A stretch of DNA of 64,000 nucleotides from Crossaster papposus. Taxonomy: Eukaryota > Echinodermata > Asteroidea > Velatida > Solasteridae. The notes beneath the pieces are model-generated. The model did not search any database, was not told the origin of the DNA, and worked only from the letters and a program-made list of their open reading frames with translations. Below, piece after piece: positions 48,502-59,610 of this stretch. A program made the position numbers and the translations under genes. The stretch is from the NCBI GenBank assembly GCA_037893245.1, contig JBAIAA010001153.1, forward strand, positions 430,335 through 494,334. The letters are read 5' to 3'. How positions within the stretch are numbered: position 1 is the first letter of the stretch; each line of letters begins with the position of its first letter.

Positions 48502-48504
48502 TAA

Positions 48505-49748
48505 GGCGGGATTTGATTGTGAACCAACGGACAGGTCACACTGATCGCGATACAGATCTATGTGAAACAAACAGTTATAGGCCCCAGGCGCAGTTTGATC
48601 CTGAAAAATTAGTCATCGACTGTTGCAAGATTGACCTAAGAGTGGTTTAAGACTTTTAGCTAACGAGCCTTTATCAGCCATCCTAGCGCCTTTAGCTATC
48701 CTATAGAGCCTCATTAGCCAACCTCGCGCCGCGGCTATTGTATATAGTACCCCAGCCAACCTGCCCAAACCTTACTTATACATAACTCAGCTATCCTGTT
48801 TTCACCCGCTTTCATTGACTCTTTGCATGCACTTAATTAAACAATATTTTTTGACTTATGAAAACACAACATTTCACCGACAAAACATTACAATTCTTGT
48901 TGTTTGTGGTGGGGAAAAGGTATGGATAATTACAACGGCAGCCCTTTAAAATGTGCATACTTTGTCAAACCGCCAAGAGCTTTTTGTGATTGATATGGGA
49001 AAACCCTTCACATGGTGACATTGTTGTTGTGTATCTTTCGATTTGTATGCATCGCATCATGCGGCTTTACATAGTTTTTGAAAGAAATTTACGGGATTCT
49101 GGGTCGCGTATACTATGACCTTTCGAATTGTACGTAGCGCATCTGAGCCGCGAAATTGATGACTGAACAAAATTACCATGTAAAGGATTTTCCCAAATTA
49201 CATCACATTTCTGCACTGTCACTTCCGGGTTTGTTTTTTTCGTGAACAAAATTGATCAGTGTAATGTATTACACGTAGGGCCTACATGCAAAACATTGCC
49301 ATTACACGTCAACTGAAAGGTTATAGCTGCGACTCGTGCAGCGCGCACGGATCGCTGTGAAATAATGCTGGGAATCCGCTGACATACCTGGAGAAAATTA
49401 TGTGTTAATCCGCATACATTCCCACATCTTTTGCAGCGATCAAAGCAGATCTGCCATCTCATTTGATGCCGCTGGGGCGTACGTGTTGTGTATATCGGCA
49501 AATGCGTTATGACAGTTGATTTTGACAGTGTGTTCATTCACTGCTTTAACCCTCCTATGGTTCGACAGCACAATATGCACGTCTCGAGTTCAGCCGTTTC
49601 TATGTGGAACACAATAACCCACAGCTTCAATGTAAAAACTCCATACACAAAAAGCGAAGTCTGTGAATTGTTGTGCTGCTGAACACTGACCCAAATAGTG
49701 ATTTTCGTGCCATGGGCCTTCTCTGTTTAGAAACAAGAAAACCACATT
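48505..49748. other. No recognised feature
   Basis: No family recognised. The AGCCAACCT and AGCTATCCT words at 48650-48800 are loosely repetitive. Confidence 0.5.
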
Positions 49749-49942
49749 CACTCTCAAACACGTATTAAAAACAATTTGGTTAAAATAGTTGGTTAACATT
49801 TTAACCAACAATGTGTACATTTTACCCAACGTTGGGTAATGTACCTAACATTAGTCAAATTGAAAAAAATTACACATTGTTAAAATGTTAACCAACTATT
49901 TTAACCAATCAAATGTTAATACATGTACGTGTTTTGAAAGTG
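49749..49942. mobile_element. MITE with CACTYTCAAA termini
   Basis: CACTCTCAAACACGT and ACGTGTTTTGAAAGTG are inverted. The inner ATAGTTGGTTAACATTTTAA and its complement pair over most of the length. Confidence 0.85.
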
Positions 49943-51297
49943 TTGGCAGATATAGATAACACGCACTGTTTGACTTAAACACTGTGCCGTGTGGACATCT
50001 CTAAAAAATATATATATTTTAAATATTAAATAGAAAAAATACTTAAACAAATACAATGAAACTAAGAGATTCGCAATAAAAAAAAGACGTTTTATTTGAT
50101 TTACGTCTGTAAAACAATACGGAACAGTTACCCATGCAGTTGAAAGGAAATATGAAGCGCGACAATATTAATTGTTTACTGGGGAATATTGTCAACACCT
50201 TTTGGGGGACATTGATTCTGTCTTTACTAACGGTTTTATTCAATGCAGTGGGATTCGATTCACACTATTGTAACACCTGGGTTTGACGAGAAAAGGAAAC
50301 AGTCTATAGGCGATACAAGCCTAAAAGCCTGAATAACTTACCGCTATACGTGCTGATACATGTTGATTGAGTTGCTATCCAGAGGGTAACTCGAAAGCAC
50401 CCAGACTAAACGATGCTGTTATCAAGAGAAAGGGTATATAGTCTCGTAATAATGGCTTGAAGAAAAGTTGGTGACAGGAATAGTCGTTCAGTCCTAAGTG
50501 CATCTTGAAATTGCCCCACGCTTCTGGGCCGGTTTTATGTTCGGCCTGGTGGTAGACATTTTATTGTTCATGTAAACGGCAGTCATTTTGTTCTTATTTT
50601 CAAATCATTTCGAGTGGCGTTCAGGCTATAAGGTTATAAGGGGCTTTAGAGATTTGTTTGTGAAGATACATGCTGACAAAATGGCATAGCAGCAGCGTGA
50701 GTTAGAAGGTGACGTCACATAAAACATTTCTAGTAGCCCCTCCCCCCAAAAGCGTTAGAACTGCGAAATGTTGGTCGTTTGGATGTTGGAGGCCATCAGC
50801 CTGGGGGGGGGGGGGGGGGTATCAAATGAGGGGAATAATGCTCATGGTGTTTTTGGGTAAGGTATGCACCCCTGTAGTTGGGAAATATGTGATGGAATTG
50901 CAGTGGTGGCAGCTTTTTATGGTATCAACTTTTCTTTTCTTTTTTAAAATAATGGCCGCCAAAATGCTTGGTACCACAGAAAATAGGCCTATATTGGCGA
51001 TAACAATAAAGTGATTACACCCAAAAAATGCCACCGCTCACGCTGCAATGCTATTACACATTTTCCAATTCTAGGTTTGCATAACTTGCCAACAAATAGC
51101 TATGAGCACACCTCTCGATCATTGGATACTGGTGGCCCATTTTTTAGAGATTATTCACCGGTTATTAAAAGTAACTGTCAATACAAATAGATAATCTACC
51201 ATACTATACAAACCGTTGAATGAAAACTATTGAAGAAATGTAATACATTTACCTAATTATGAAGTGTGGGTGTGTTTTTTCTTCTTCAATTTTCCAG
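49943..51297. other. No recognised feature upstream of the first visible bestrophin exon
   Basis: No start exon with the family motif MT..YT was found. A G14 tract lies at 50805-50818. Confidence 0.5.
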
Positions 51298-51539
51298 TTT
51301 AAAATCCACGGATTTATGCGTCTATTGTTCCGCTGGAAGGCTAGTGTCTACAAGCTGCTTTGGCGGGAGATGATCGTGTTCCTAGTCTTCTATGGCTTGG
51401 TCAGCCTTCTGTATCGCTTCGTGCTCAAGGGCACCACCAAGAGTAACTTTGAGAAACTCGCCTTCTACGCATACGACTACACTAAAGTGTTTCCTATAAG
51501 CTTCGTGCTTGGTTTCTACGTGACAGTGGTATTCGACAG
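51298..51539 (+). CDS. BEST: Bestrophin, internal coding exon (TM1 to neck)
   Basis: Bestrophins are pentameric calcium-activated chloride channels of the plasma or organelle membrane. This exon aligns without gaps to human BEST1 residues about 12-92. It holds the RW..S.YKLLW motif, the first membrane helix, FEKLA.Y, and the pore-neck motif PISFVLGFYVT ending in DR. The acceptor is TTTTCCAG before 51298, with a pyrimidine-rich tract, in phase 0. The donor is AG/GTAAGT after 51539, leaving two bases of the Arg-92 codon; the next exon supplies the third. Human BEST1 splits this region into two exons and places the boundary 28 nt earlier, so one intron is absent and one is shifted here. The neck residue equivalent to human Ile76 is Phe; Phe80 and Phe84 are kept. 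Roughly 11 N-terminal residues, including the calcium-clasp Ala10 region, must come from an upstream exon that I cannot place with confidence. Confidence 0.96.
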
Positions 51540-51587
51540 GTAAGTATTGCATTCATTGCGCATATATACAGGGTTTCCAAAAACAAA

Positions 51588-52183
51588 ATCCTCAAATTAT
51601 GGGTTAATTAGACCAAACTGTGTGCCATAAAGTAGGGGCTAATTGCTTCCAATCATACCTTGATGGCATTCCTCCATGCAGCCTCACCGAGGCCTATTGT
51701 TTTGAAAATGTAATGTGAAAACCCATTTTCGACAGTTGCAGGTGTTGACATTAGGGCCGTTTTCCAAACCTCTACTTCATCTTCATTCATTTTGCAATGG
51801 GCTGGAGGCGATACGGATTCGAAGCCAACTAGGTTTGGAAAACAGCCTATATGCGGCCATGCTTGGATGTGATCATGGTACCTTAATTTTCGATATCTTT
51901 GCTTCGTCTTCGGCTTCGGCTTCGCCTCCGAATTCCAAATCACTGAAAAGCAAATAGAAATCCATGCAAATGGAATAAACGAAGCCAGGCCTCGAAAAGG
52001 GCCCTATAGTCTTTTACCCGGAACTGTCGCAAATGGGTTTTCACAAACCATTTTTAAACAATAAGGCTCGTTGAGGCATGGCTGCATTGAGGAATGCCAC
52101 CAATGTATCATTGGAAGCATTTTGCTTCTAGCGCAAACAAGTAATTACATTTACACAGCACACAGTTTGGTCAAATTGATCCT
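51588..52183. mobile_element. Foldback element in a bestrophin intron
   Basis: TTAGACCAAACTGTGTGCC (left) and ACACAGTTTGGTCAAATTGA (right) start arms of about 140 bp. CCATGCAGCCTCA and GAAAACCCATTT are mirrored on the right. The centre holds GGCCGTTTTCCAAACC-type sequence. Confidence 0.8.
51753..51848. mobile_element. Short MITE, GGCCGTTTTCCAAACC family, copy 2
   Basis: AGGGCCGTTTTCCAAACCTC to TAGGTTTGGAAAACAGCCT. Confidence 0.8.
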
Positions 52184-52186
52184 TAA

Positions 52187-52973
52187 AGGTAGAATACACC
52201 ATTGGTAATTGCTTGAATTATCAATAATAGGTAGATTTGTTATTTTTATTTTTTTATTTGTTTGGGGGGAGGTTGTATTTTAATTTTTATAGTAAATATC
52301 GTTTAAAGGTAGGATACACCATTTGCAGATATCAAAAATATTTACTACCTATTTATTAAGAAATATCTTACTCATTTGAAAGTAAATGTTGATTCTAGGC
52401 ATCCAGCAAAAGGATTGCGTTAGATAGCCTGTAATTATTCCGAAAAATATAATTTTATAATGAAAAATTCGCGATCGCCAGACGGCGATCGCGAAAAAAC
52501 AAAGATAACATAAGAATAACTGCTCGACGCCGGTTGAAAAAACCCGCTGTTTTTCGTGCTTTTCTTGGCATCCATGATTGTAAAACTCAGTTAAACGATA
52601 TTTACTATAAAATACAACCCTCCAAATCTACTCATTCATGATAATTCAAGCAATGACCAATGGTGTATACTACCTTTAACTGAGCTGTCCGAAGTTTTAC
52701 AATCATGGATGCCGAGAGAAGCACGAAAAACAGCGGTTTGTTTCAACCGGCGTCGAGCAGTTATTCTTATGTTATCTTTGTTTTTTCGCAATCGCCGTCC
52801 GGCGATCGCGAATATTTCTTTATAAAATTCTTTTTTTCGGAATAATAAAATGATATCTAGCGCAATTATATTGCTGGATGCTTAGAATCATTATTTATTT
52901 TCAAATGAGTAAGATGTTTTATAATAATTCGGTAGTAAATATTTTCGATATCTGCAAACGGCGTACCCTACCT
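52187..52973 (+). mobile_element. TTAA-type MITE, outer copy split by another copy of itself
   Basis: The left part 52187-52306 (AGGTAGAATACACCATTGG ... TATCGTTTAA) resumes at 52676 (TTAACTGAGCTGTCC) and runs to GTACCCTACCT at 52973. Outer flanks are TTAA (52183-52186) and TCAA (52974-52977). Confidence 0.92.
52307..52675 (-). mobile_element. TTAA-type MITE, inner copy with exact TTAA duplication
   Basis: A complete 369-bp copy in minus orientation. AGGTAGGATACACCATTTG at the left and ATGGTGTATACTACCT at the right are flanked by TTAA at 52303-52306 and 52676-52679, where intact relatives have a single TTAA (CGTTTAACTG). Confidence 0.93.
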
Positions 52974-52977
52974 TCAA

Positions 52978-55200
52978 TTTGATGATTAGGTTTTTCAGGC
53001 TAAGCCAGTTCGGTATTTCAGATGTTGTTGTTGCGGGATAATGGTTCTTTGTTTCTTCATAGGGGCTTGAAAGTTTGATTATAAAAAAACATATTATTCA
53101 CATTGCCAATAAAACTTACATAAAGCACATAGGCCTTGAATATTGTTGATGCCACGCATTATTTGCAAATAACCTCTGTCATTCTACAATCTGTGGCTAA
53201 AGTCAACGCATATAATTATCGTTATTGTTTGATCGGGAGGCCGCGGATGTAAGACCGGGTTGGGAGAAAGTTTCAAGCATTGTTAGGTCTATATTTCAAA
53301 ACCTTCTGAAAGCAAGGACCGACATGCACTTCAACAACGGATCGAAATCAATAATGCTTGAGCATCCGGTCGAGCGCCCCCCAGCGGCAGTCGAACCCTT
53401 CATCTTACAGCTTCAAGCACAATGAATGTGTACCAAGATCGTGTAATAATATACGTCAGTGTCTCACCAGAAGAGTAAACTGTACTCATGCGTACCATCA
53501 CGGTCAGCTTTATTGGGCCGGTCATCGCCGTAACCAGCCCGTCTTCGCTTGGGGCCCTTCCGCCTAGTCCGTGTCTGAAGGCCCTCCTTAGAGGATTCCG
53601 CGAGACAATTTCAGGTGGTCTTTTTACATCAACTGCGGCGTTTGCATAAATATTTTATTCCCACCGTAATGAAATCAAGTGCTGAAATAAGAGGCCCTTA
53701 ATTTGATAAGCGGCCGAGTGGAGGGGTGTTTTGGCCGCCGCTGTACACGTGCTTTCGCAGCTTTCTAGTCATTGTGGGTCACAATGTGAAATCACAAAGG
53801 GGGTGTTTTCAGTTTATGCAGAACGCCTGCATATTATGCGTCTACTGTATCAAATTAAATTATGCAACATTTTGGCGGTCGGTAACCTTTAAAACTTTGG
53901 GGGCGCTGTTTTGTCTCAGCTGTTTAAGTAAAAACTGCGGCTGCGTAATTATAATAAAAACTATAATATGCCAATTCAGAATACATGGGGGGGGGGGGGA
54001 AACTACCAGCAAGTAAGGTGTTATTCTATTCTATATTGTAGTCGCTAAATGCTTATCTCATTTTAGTATTTGCATTTCAATACCCACATTATTGAAAACT
54101 ATGCAAGAACTCTGGGGATGTAACCTTTGAATGATATTGGGCTAATAATTGCCTGGATTTACTGTAATCAACCTGGCAAACTAGATCAACCTGGATCAAC
54201 CGTTTTCAAGTATATTGAAATCCATTGAAGAATGGATCACTTTGTTCCAAAATAAATTAATAGGCCCTATGCATTTTGGCAGATGCAAAAATTGCTTCCA
54301 TTTCGTCCCGTATAATCATTGCGGATTTGTCAGGCTTTACCAGTACCCAGGCAAACAATTTAACTCGACGGTCCCTAGTGGAAAAAAAGGAAATTAGTCT
54401 GCACTCATTCTCTCAGGGAATACTCCTATAAAAAATCAGGGCAGTGCCTCAAATGGTTCTAAGAAGGAGCTGACACTTATAAGGATGCACATTCTGTTAG
54501 CATTTAGTGCAGCATTATTTTCGATTTGAGTAGAAAGGAAGACAAACTGCATCGTTAGTCTCTATCAGCTCGCGGGGGTCTTCGTCTGTTTTACTATACG
54601 ACCCATTTAGTCGCTTCCCATGTCGCCCGTCTGTCGCTCGGTCGCGTGCCCAATTTCATTTCATTATCGACTAATCAGGGATTCAATTAGTCAGATAGTC
54701 TGCTGGGTTTAAGGGCTGTGAGTATTTCCGCTGTGTATTCCTTTTTAATTCATCAAGGAATGCAAGGGGCCACGATTATTCTTTGTATAGGGAGGTGATA
54801 TTGCATCAAAAGAACATGACCCTGGCTACCGGGGGCGCCTAAACCTTCAACACACAATTGGGTTTTACCATACATTCTTATCAGATACTAGCTGAAGTAA
54901 CCGGGTTGTTGTTTGGGTGAAATAAAAAGGAATGGGAAATTGGTGGTACTCGCTATGTAAATCACAAAGAATTGTGGACACCTATCCTATTTGGCCCCAA
55001 AATAACGTCAAAACAATTGAAAAAGAGCTTAGAACTGTTTAAGTTCAAACCACGAATGCTTATTCAGACCCACCCCCCCCCCCCCCCCCCCCCAATACAA
55101 AATAAATAAATACATAAATAAAATTTTAAAAAATAAAAATAAAAAAATATCGAAAAAGAACCTGAAGAAGCTTAGCAATTTTAATCAACCAAAATGCAGG
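52978..55200. other. Bestrophin intron sequence without recognised feature
   Basis: Mostly single-copy-looking. A G11 tract is at 53988 and a C23 tract at 55071-55093. Confidence 0.5.
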
Positions 55201-55204
55201 ACAA

Positions 55205-55265
55205 AGAAACTCAACGGAAGAGCTTTTAAACCTGCGACCACTGAATTACCGGTTGCTTTAACCAC
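55205..55265 (-). mobile_element. Degenerate tRNA-derived SINE fragment
   Basis: The minus strand reads GTGGTTAAAGCAACCGGTAA then CAGTGGTCGCAGGTTTAAA, a decayed tRNA A-box to B-box layout. Confidence 0.4.
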
Positions 55266-55269
55266 TTAA

Positions 55270-55735
55270 TAAAAGGAAGGCTTTTGCTGTAATTTTCAGA
55301 AATTGATTGATTTGGCGGGTTAGTATGTTACAGCAAATATTGTTACACTTCCTTGTTTCACGTTTTTGGTTTGTCGATGTTGGAAAAACAATTGCTATTG
55401 TGGTCTGGATTCCTGACCCCCCTTAAGATGGCGGAGCAATTTATAAACGTCGGGGAATTGTACGGTCAGGTAACCAGTCGAACGGGGCTTGTAACCGTTC
55501 ATATCGATTGCTAACAATTGCGGACTATTAGGGGTAGTATATTTGAAAAAAGAAGGTTTTTTTCATCGCTGGTCAGCCAATCAGCGTTGAAAATGGATAT
55601 GTAAATATTCCTTTTCCTGAACATGATAGCATACCAGGTGCCATAATATGATAGGATGCTTTAGACTGTCATTCACTAACAGACCAGTAAAGTATTTTAT
55701 AATGATTTGGTAGTTTTGTTTTTTATATATTGCAC
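55270..55735 (+). mobile_element. Diverged MITE, CACGGATGTGTAACC family relative
   Basis: TTTTGCTGTAATTTTCAGAA, GGTCTGGATTCCTGACC and TTTGGTAGTTTTGTTTTT match the copy at 31508 in order. It ends about 65 nt before a bestrophin acceptor. Confidence 0.55.
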
Positions 55736-55800
55736 ATAATTATAACAAGACTAACAAGACTTTTACCGACACAATTATGTTTTGACCATTTACTTGCTAG

Positions 55801-56006
55801 ATGGTGGACGCAATTCAGGGCGATTCCTTGGCCTGACCGGGTTGTGTATAACATCGCAGCTCACGTGTTAGGCAATGACGAAGAGGCCCGCATCATACGC
55901 CGGACCCTCGTACGCTACGTCAATCTGTCCGCCATCATGATCTTCCGAGCTGGTAGCAAGCGAGTCAAGAAGAGGTTCCCAACGCTAACGCACATCGTGG
56001 AAGCAG
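55801..56006 (+). CDS. BEST: Bestrophin, internal coding exon (post-neck)
   Basis: This exon continues the bestrophin reading frame. Its first base A completes the split Arg codon, followed by WW.QF, PWPDR, DEEAR, RRTLVRYVNLSAIMI.R and KKRFPTL.H.VEAG. These correspond to human BEST1 residues 93-161, including the conserved Arg141. The acceptor is TTACTTGCTAG/A and the donor is GCAG/GTGAGG, leaving phase 1 on a Gly codon, the same phase and residue (Gly161) as human exon 4/5. The preceding intron is 4.26 kb and carries a foldback element, a self-nested TTAA MITE pair and a diverged MITE just upstream of the acceptor. The human SVST segment after Arg141 is replaced by AGSK. No frameshift or stop is present, so the exon looks functional. 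Confidence 0.96.
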
Positions 56007-56089
56007 GTGAGGGCCAATCAGTGCTCAATATCTGTTATACGTACTTAATACGGGGTGAACGTGGAACAATATAAAACAAAAAGGTCCAC

Positions 56090-57701
56090 GATTGACAAAC
56101 ATCCACGATTGGGACGGCGTGTACAAAACAGGACAAAGCGTGCTTTCGCTGCACTGGGGCCAAATGGTATAACGGATGGGGAGTCTTTCTGGAAGACAAA
56201 GATATCAAGATAAGGTCTGGAGCTAAAACTACCGGACCAAACCGGAATTTGTCGATATCATTTTTCTTCTAGAAGGATTCTCCATCCATTGGTATAGGTA
56301 GTTTGGGCTTTGGGTGGTGGAGGTGTGCTTGTCTAGAAGAATTCTCCATCCATTGGTGTAGGTAGTTTTGGCTTTGGGTGGTGGAGGTCTGCTTGTCTCG
56401 AAGGATTTTCCATCCATTGGTATAGGTAGTTTTGGCTTTGGGTGGTGGAGGTGTGCATGTCTAGAAGGATTCTCCGTCCATTGGTATAGGTAGTTTACGC
56501 TTTGGGTGGTGGAGGTGTGCTTGTCTAGAAGGATTCTCCATCCATTGGTGTAGGTAGTTTTGGCTTTGGGTGGTGGAGGTGTGCATGTCTAGAAGGATTC
56601 TCCATCTATTGGTATAGGTAGTTTTGGCTTTGGGTGGTGGAGGTGTGCATGTCTAGAAGGATTCTTCATCCATTGGTATAGGAATAGGAAGTTTTGGCTT
56701 TGGGTGGTGAAGGTGTGCTTGTCTAGGAGGATTCTTCATCCATTGGTATAGGTAGTTTTGGCTTTGGGTGGTGAAGGTGTGCTTGTCTGGAAGGATTCTC
56801 CATCTATTGGTATAGATAGTTTTGGCTTTGGGTGGTGGAGGTGTGCTTGTCTAGGAGGATTCTCCATCCATTGGTATATGTAGTTTTTGCTTTGGGTGGT
56901 GGAGGTGTGCTTGTCTAGAAGGATTCTCCATCCATTGGTATAGGTAGTTTTGGCTTTTGGTGGTGGAGGTGTGCTTGTCTAGAAGGATTCTTCATCCATT
57001 GGTATAGGTAGTTTTGGCTTTGGGTGGTGGAGGTGTGCTTGTCTAGAAGGATTCTCCATCTATTGGTATAGGTAGTTTTGGCTTTGGGTGGTGGAGGTGT
57101 GCTTGTCTGGAAGGATTCTCCATCTATTGGTATAGGTAGTTTTGGCTTTGGGTGGTGGAGGTGTGCTTGTCTAGGAGGATTCTCCATCCATTGGTATATG
57201 TAGTTTTTGCTTTGGGTGGTGGAGGTGTGCTTGTCTAGAAGGATTCTCCATCCATTGGTATAGGTAGTTTTGGCTTTTGGTGGTGGAGGTGTGCTTGTCT
57301 AGAAGGATTCTTCATCCATTGGTATAGGTAGTTTTGGCTTTGGGTGGTGGAGGTGTGCTTGTCTAGAAGGATTCTCCATCCATTGGTATAGGTAGTTTTG
57401 GCTTTAGGTGGTGTAGGTGTGCATGTCTAGAAGGAATCTTCATCCATTGGTATAGGTAGTTTTGGCTTTGGGTGGTGGAGGTGTGCTTGTCTAGAAGGAA
57501 TCTCCATCCATTGGTATAGGTAGTTTTGGCTTTGGGTGGTGGAGGTGTGCTTGTCTAGAAGGAATCTCCATCCATTGGTATAGGTAGTTTTGGCTTTGGG
57601 TGGTAGAGGTGTGCTTGTCTAGAAGGCTTCTCCGTCCAGGTAGTTTTGGCTTTGAGAGGTTGAGGTGTGCTTGTCCGGTTTTTTGTGGGCCACCTTGTAT
57701 A
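56090..57701. mobile_element. TIR element expanded by an internal 64-bp array
   Basis: The left segment (GGACAAAGCGTGCTTTCGCT ... GGTCTGGAGCTAAAACTACC) and the right terminus (GTGGGCCACCTTGTATA) match the compact element at 63331-63610. Between them one unit has grown to about 22. Confidence 0.8.
56269..57680. repeat. 64-bp minisatellite in a bestrophin intron
   Basis: About 22 tandem copies of a 64-bp unit (GGATTCTCCATCCATTGG, TATAGGTAGTTTTGGC, TTTGGGTGGTGGAGGTGTGC). A five-unit, 320-bp block marked by TATATGTAGTTTTTGC is duplicated (56875 and 57195). Minus-strand frames rich in Pro/Lys/Thr are by-products. Confidence 0.97.
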
Positions 57702-57773
57702 TTAAGCATGATTATAGCAATACCATTTACTCACAAAAGGCTCTGTTTATCCTTCACATGTTTCATTCTGTAG

Positions 57774-57928
57774 GCATACTGACTGAAGAGGAAAAAACTA
57801 TATTGAAGGACCTACCCTCGACACATCCAAAGTACTGGGTGCCATGTGTGTGGTTTATCAATCTAATACGAATGACGAGAAAGCAAGGGAGGATAGTCAG
57901 CGACCCAGCTTTGAAAACCATAGTAGAT
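57774..57928 (+). CDS. BEST: Bestrophin, internal coding exon equivalent to human exon 5
   Basis: This exon of 155 nt has the same length as human BEST1 exon 5, with identical phases (1 in, 0 out). It encodes GILTEEEK, the helix motif KYWVPCVWF, and GRI followed by DPALKTIVD, aligning to human residues 161-212. The acceptor is CATTCTGTAG/GC; the donor is GAT/GTGAGT. The residue matching the cytosolic aperture position 205 (Ile in human BEST1, Ser in BEST2 by my alignment) is Pro here. The upstream intron of 1.77 kb is mostly a 64-bp tandem array that ends about 90 nt before the acceptor. The downstream intron of 5.26 kb begins with a short GGCCGTTTTCCAAACC-type MITE. Confidence 0.95.
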
Positions 57929-57986
57929 GTGAGTATATCAAGCCAGTTACCAGACTGTTATCTGTATAAGGCTTTGTAGGATTGAA

Positions 57987-58099
57987 TGACCATTTTCCAA
58001 ACCTCTGGCTTCGGCTCCGTCTCTGGCTCCAGCCTATATTGCTAAACTGCATGAATGAAGCCTAAGACGAAGACGGAGCTGGGGTTTGGAAAACGGCCT
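57987..58099. mobile_element. Short MITE, GGCCGTTTTCCAAACC family, copy 3
   Basis: ACCATTTTCCAAACCTCTGG to GGGGTTTGGAAAACGGCC, 58 nt after a bestrophin donor. Confidence 0.82.
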
Positions 58100-58106
58100 T
58101 TATGTC

Positions 58107-58945
58107 ATACGCTGTAAAAAAAAACATCGTAAAATTAAGGGGTTTGTTTTCACCTGTAACAAAACAAACTATCGCCGTCTTTTAGTTTCACGTATTTTGA
58201 ACGTAAAATTACGGTACTAGCGACCTAGAAAATATCACGCATCCGTAGTTTTCATGTTTTAACGTTAATTTATAAAAAGAGGATATGTATTTTTACAAGA
58301 TCACTTTCTCAAAATACAACATTTTGTGTAAATATACATCAACACCAACAACGTGTTGTTTATTTTTACAGAGAAACTACTGTTATCTATCTTACAGTAA
58401 TTTCATCACGCAGCAACTGACCAATCAGAACTGGACATTTGTAGTTCATAAAAGTATGTTAAGTTCTGTTTTGTGCACCAAAAGTGCACTTTCCTGACCA
58501 TAATTTGTTATTATTTAAACATTCCATGATAACATTTAGATTTTTTTCAAACATAGGTTCATAATCGCATTAGATATCCTGTTGTATTCAAAATATTGAA
58601 ATCATTCATGGGAAAGCGTGACTTTGTCATGGCATTAAAGTTGGAATATAAAACCAGATCAAGACCGTTTTGTGGTTACATGTAGTGGGTTATCGTAGCA
58701 TTTGTACATTATTTACTACTAATGTGTATAATGTGTAATAAGTTGGTTCCCACTTCTTTCATATCTGTGAAATTAATCTGAAGTTACTTTGTGGTAACCT
58801 AGCCAAATTTCAGTAACGTACTTGGATTTTTGTATACCACGTCTTTTTACAGGAATAGCAACGTAAACCGACAGCACTCCAAAGTTGTTAGGACAGTCTG
58901 TCCCGTAAAAATAAGGCCACCGTTTTTTACAGAAAGGTCCTGGCG
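58107..58945. mobile_element. Possible long relative of the ACACTGTAAAAAG family
   Basis: CGCTGTAAAAAAAAACATCG and CGTAAAATTAAGG at the left are roughly mirrored by CCCGTAAAAATAAGG and CGTTTTTTACAG at the right. The interior is AT-rich. Confidence 0.4.
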
Positions 58946-59525
58946 TCCCGACTGCCAGGACTTTCCTTTATTTATTTATTTATTTTTTAAAGTGATAGGC
59001 GTAATTAACAAATAAATAAATACTTTGCTGAGATAACAAAAAACACAGATTTCATACCGTGATCAAGTGGAACTATACCGTATAACGAAGTATTGAGTTT
59101 AAGAACCCCCCACCCCCCTATTTTTTTTTAGATCATAACATAACCTGACGCATTGATCTGAAACACGTATCCACATCAAGATTTTAACAGCTAAGCGACC
59201 ATGATATCCACTCTAATTAAGGCGTAGACGGCCATTTGTGAGAAAATTGACTGTGAAATCAATCCTAGCTTGGTGCCTGCAGTGTGCCATTGTACAGTCC
59301 GGCTACTGCTCGGGATTCTCGCGATATGCCTTTGCATGATGAATTATTCGCGGTCTCTGCAAGCTAGTGGCTGCCTGGGGCCCATCCTTATGAGTTATAG
59401 TTACAACGGGTTGCTCGCGTATATAGGTGGGAATAAACAGGCCATTAAAAACATAGAAGAAGCAAACGGAATTACTATTCTGACCAAATGTAAACACAAA
59501 AACCTCGCCATGCTTGTTATTACTG

Positions 59526-59610
59526 CAAAAACTGCGGTGTTAAATTTAACACTTTTGGTGTTTATATTGGACCATTTGCCCAATATAAACACCACCGCCG
59601 TTTTAGCAGT
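59526..59610. repeat. Compact double-hairpin repeat
   Basis: GTGTTAAATTTAACAC (59537-59552) is a perfect palindrome. GGTGTTTATATTGG (59557) pairs with CCAATATAAACACC (59580) over a 9-nt loop. Confidence 0.9.

Noticed and set aside
49511-49560. ATGACAGTTGATTTTGACAG as a bestrophin start (MTVDFDS)
   Set aside because: The first residues look similar by chance; no donor follows in phase 0 and no VA.A motif is present.
56229-57709. Pro/Lys/Thr-rich minus-strand frames (TSTPPPPKAKTTYTN)
   Set aside because: By-product of the 64-bp array inside an intron of a gene on the other strand.
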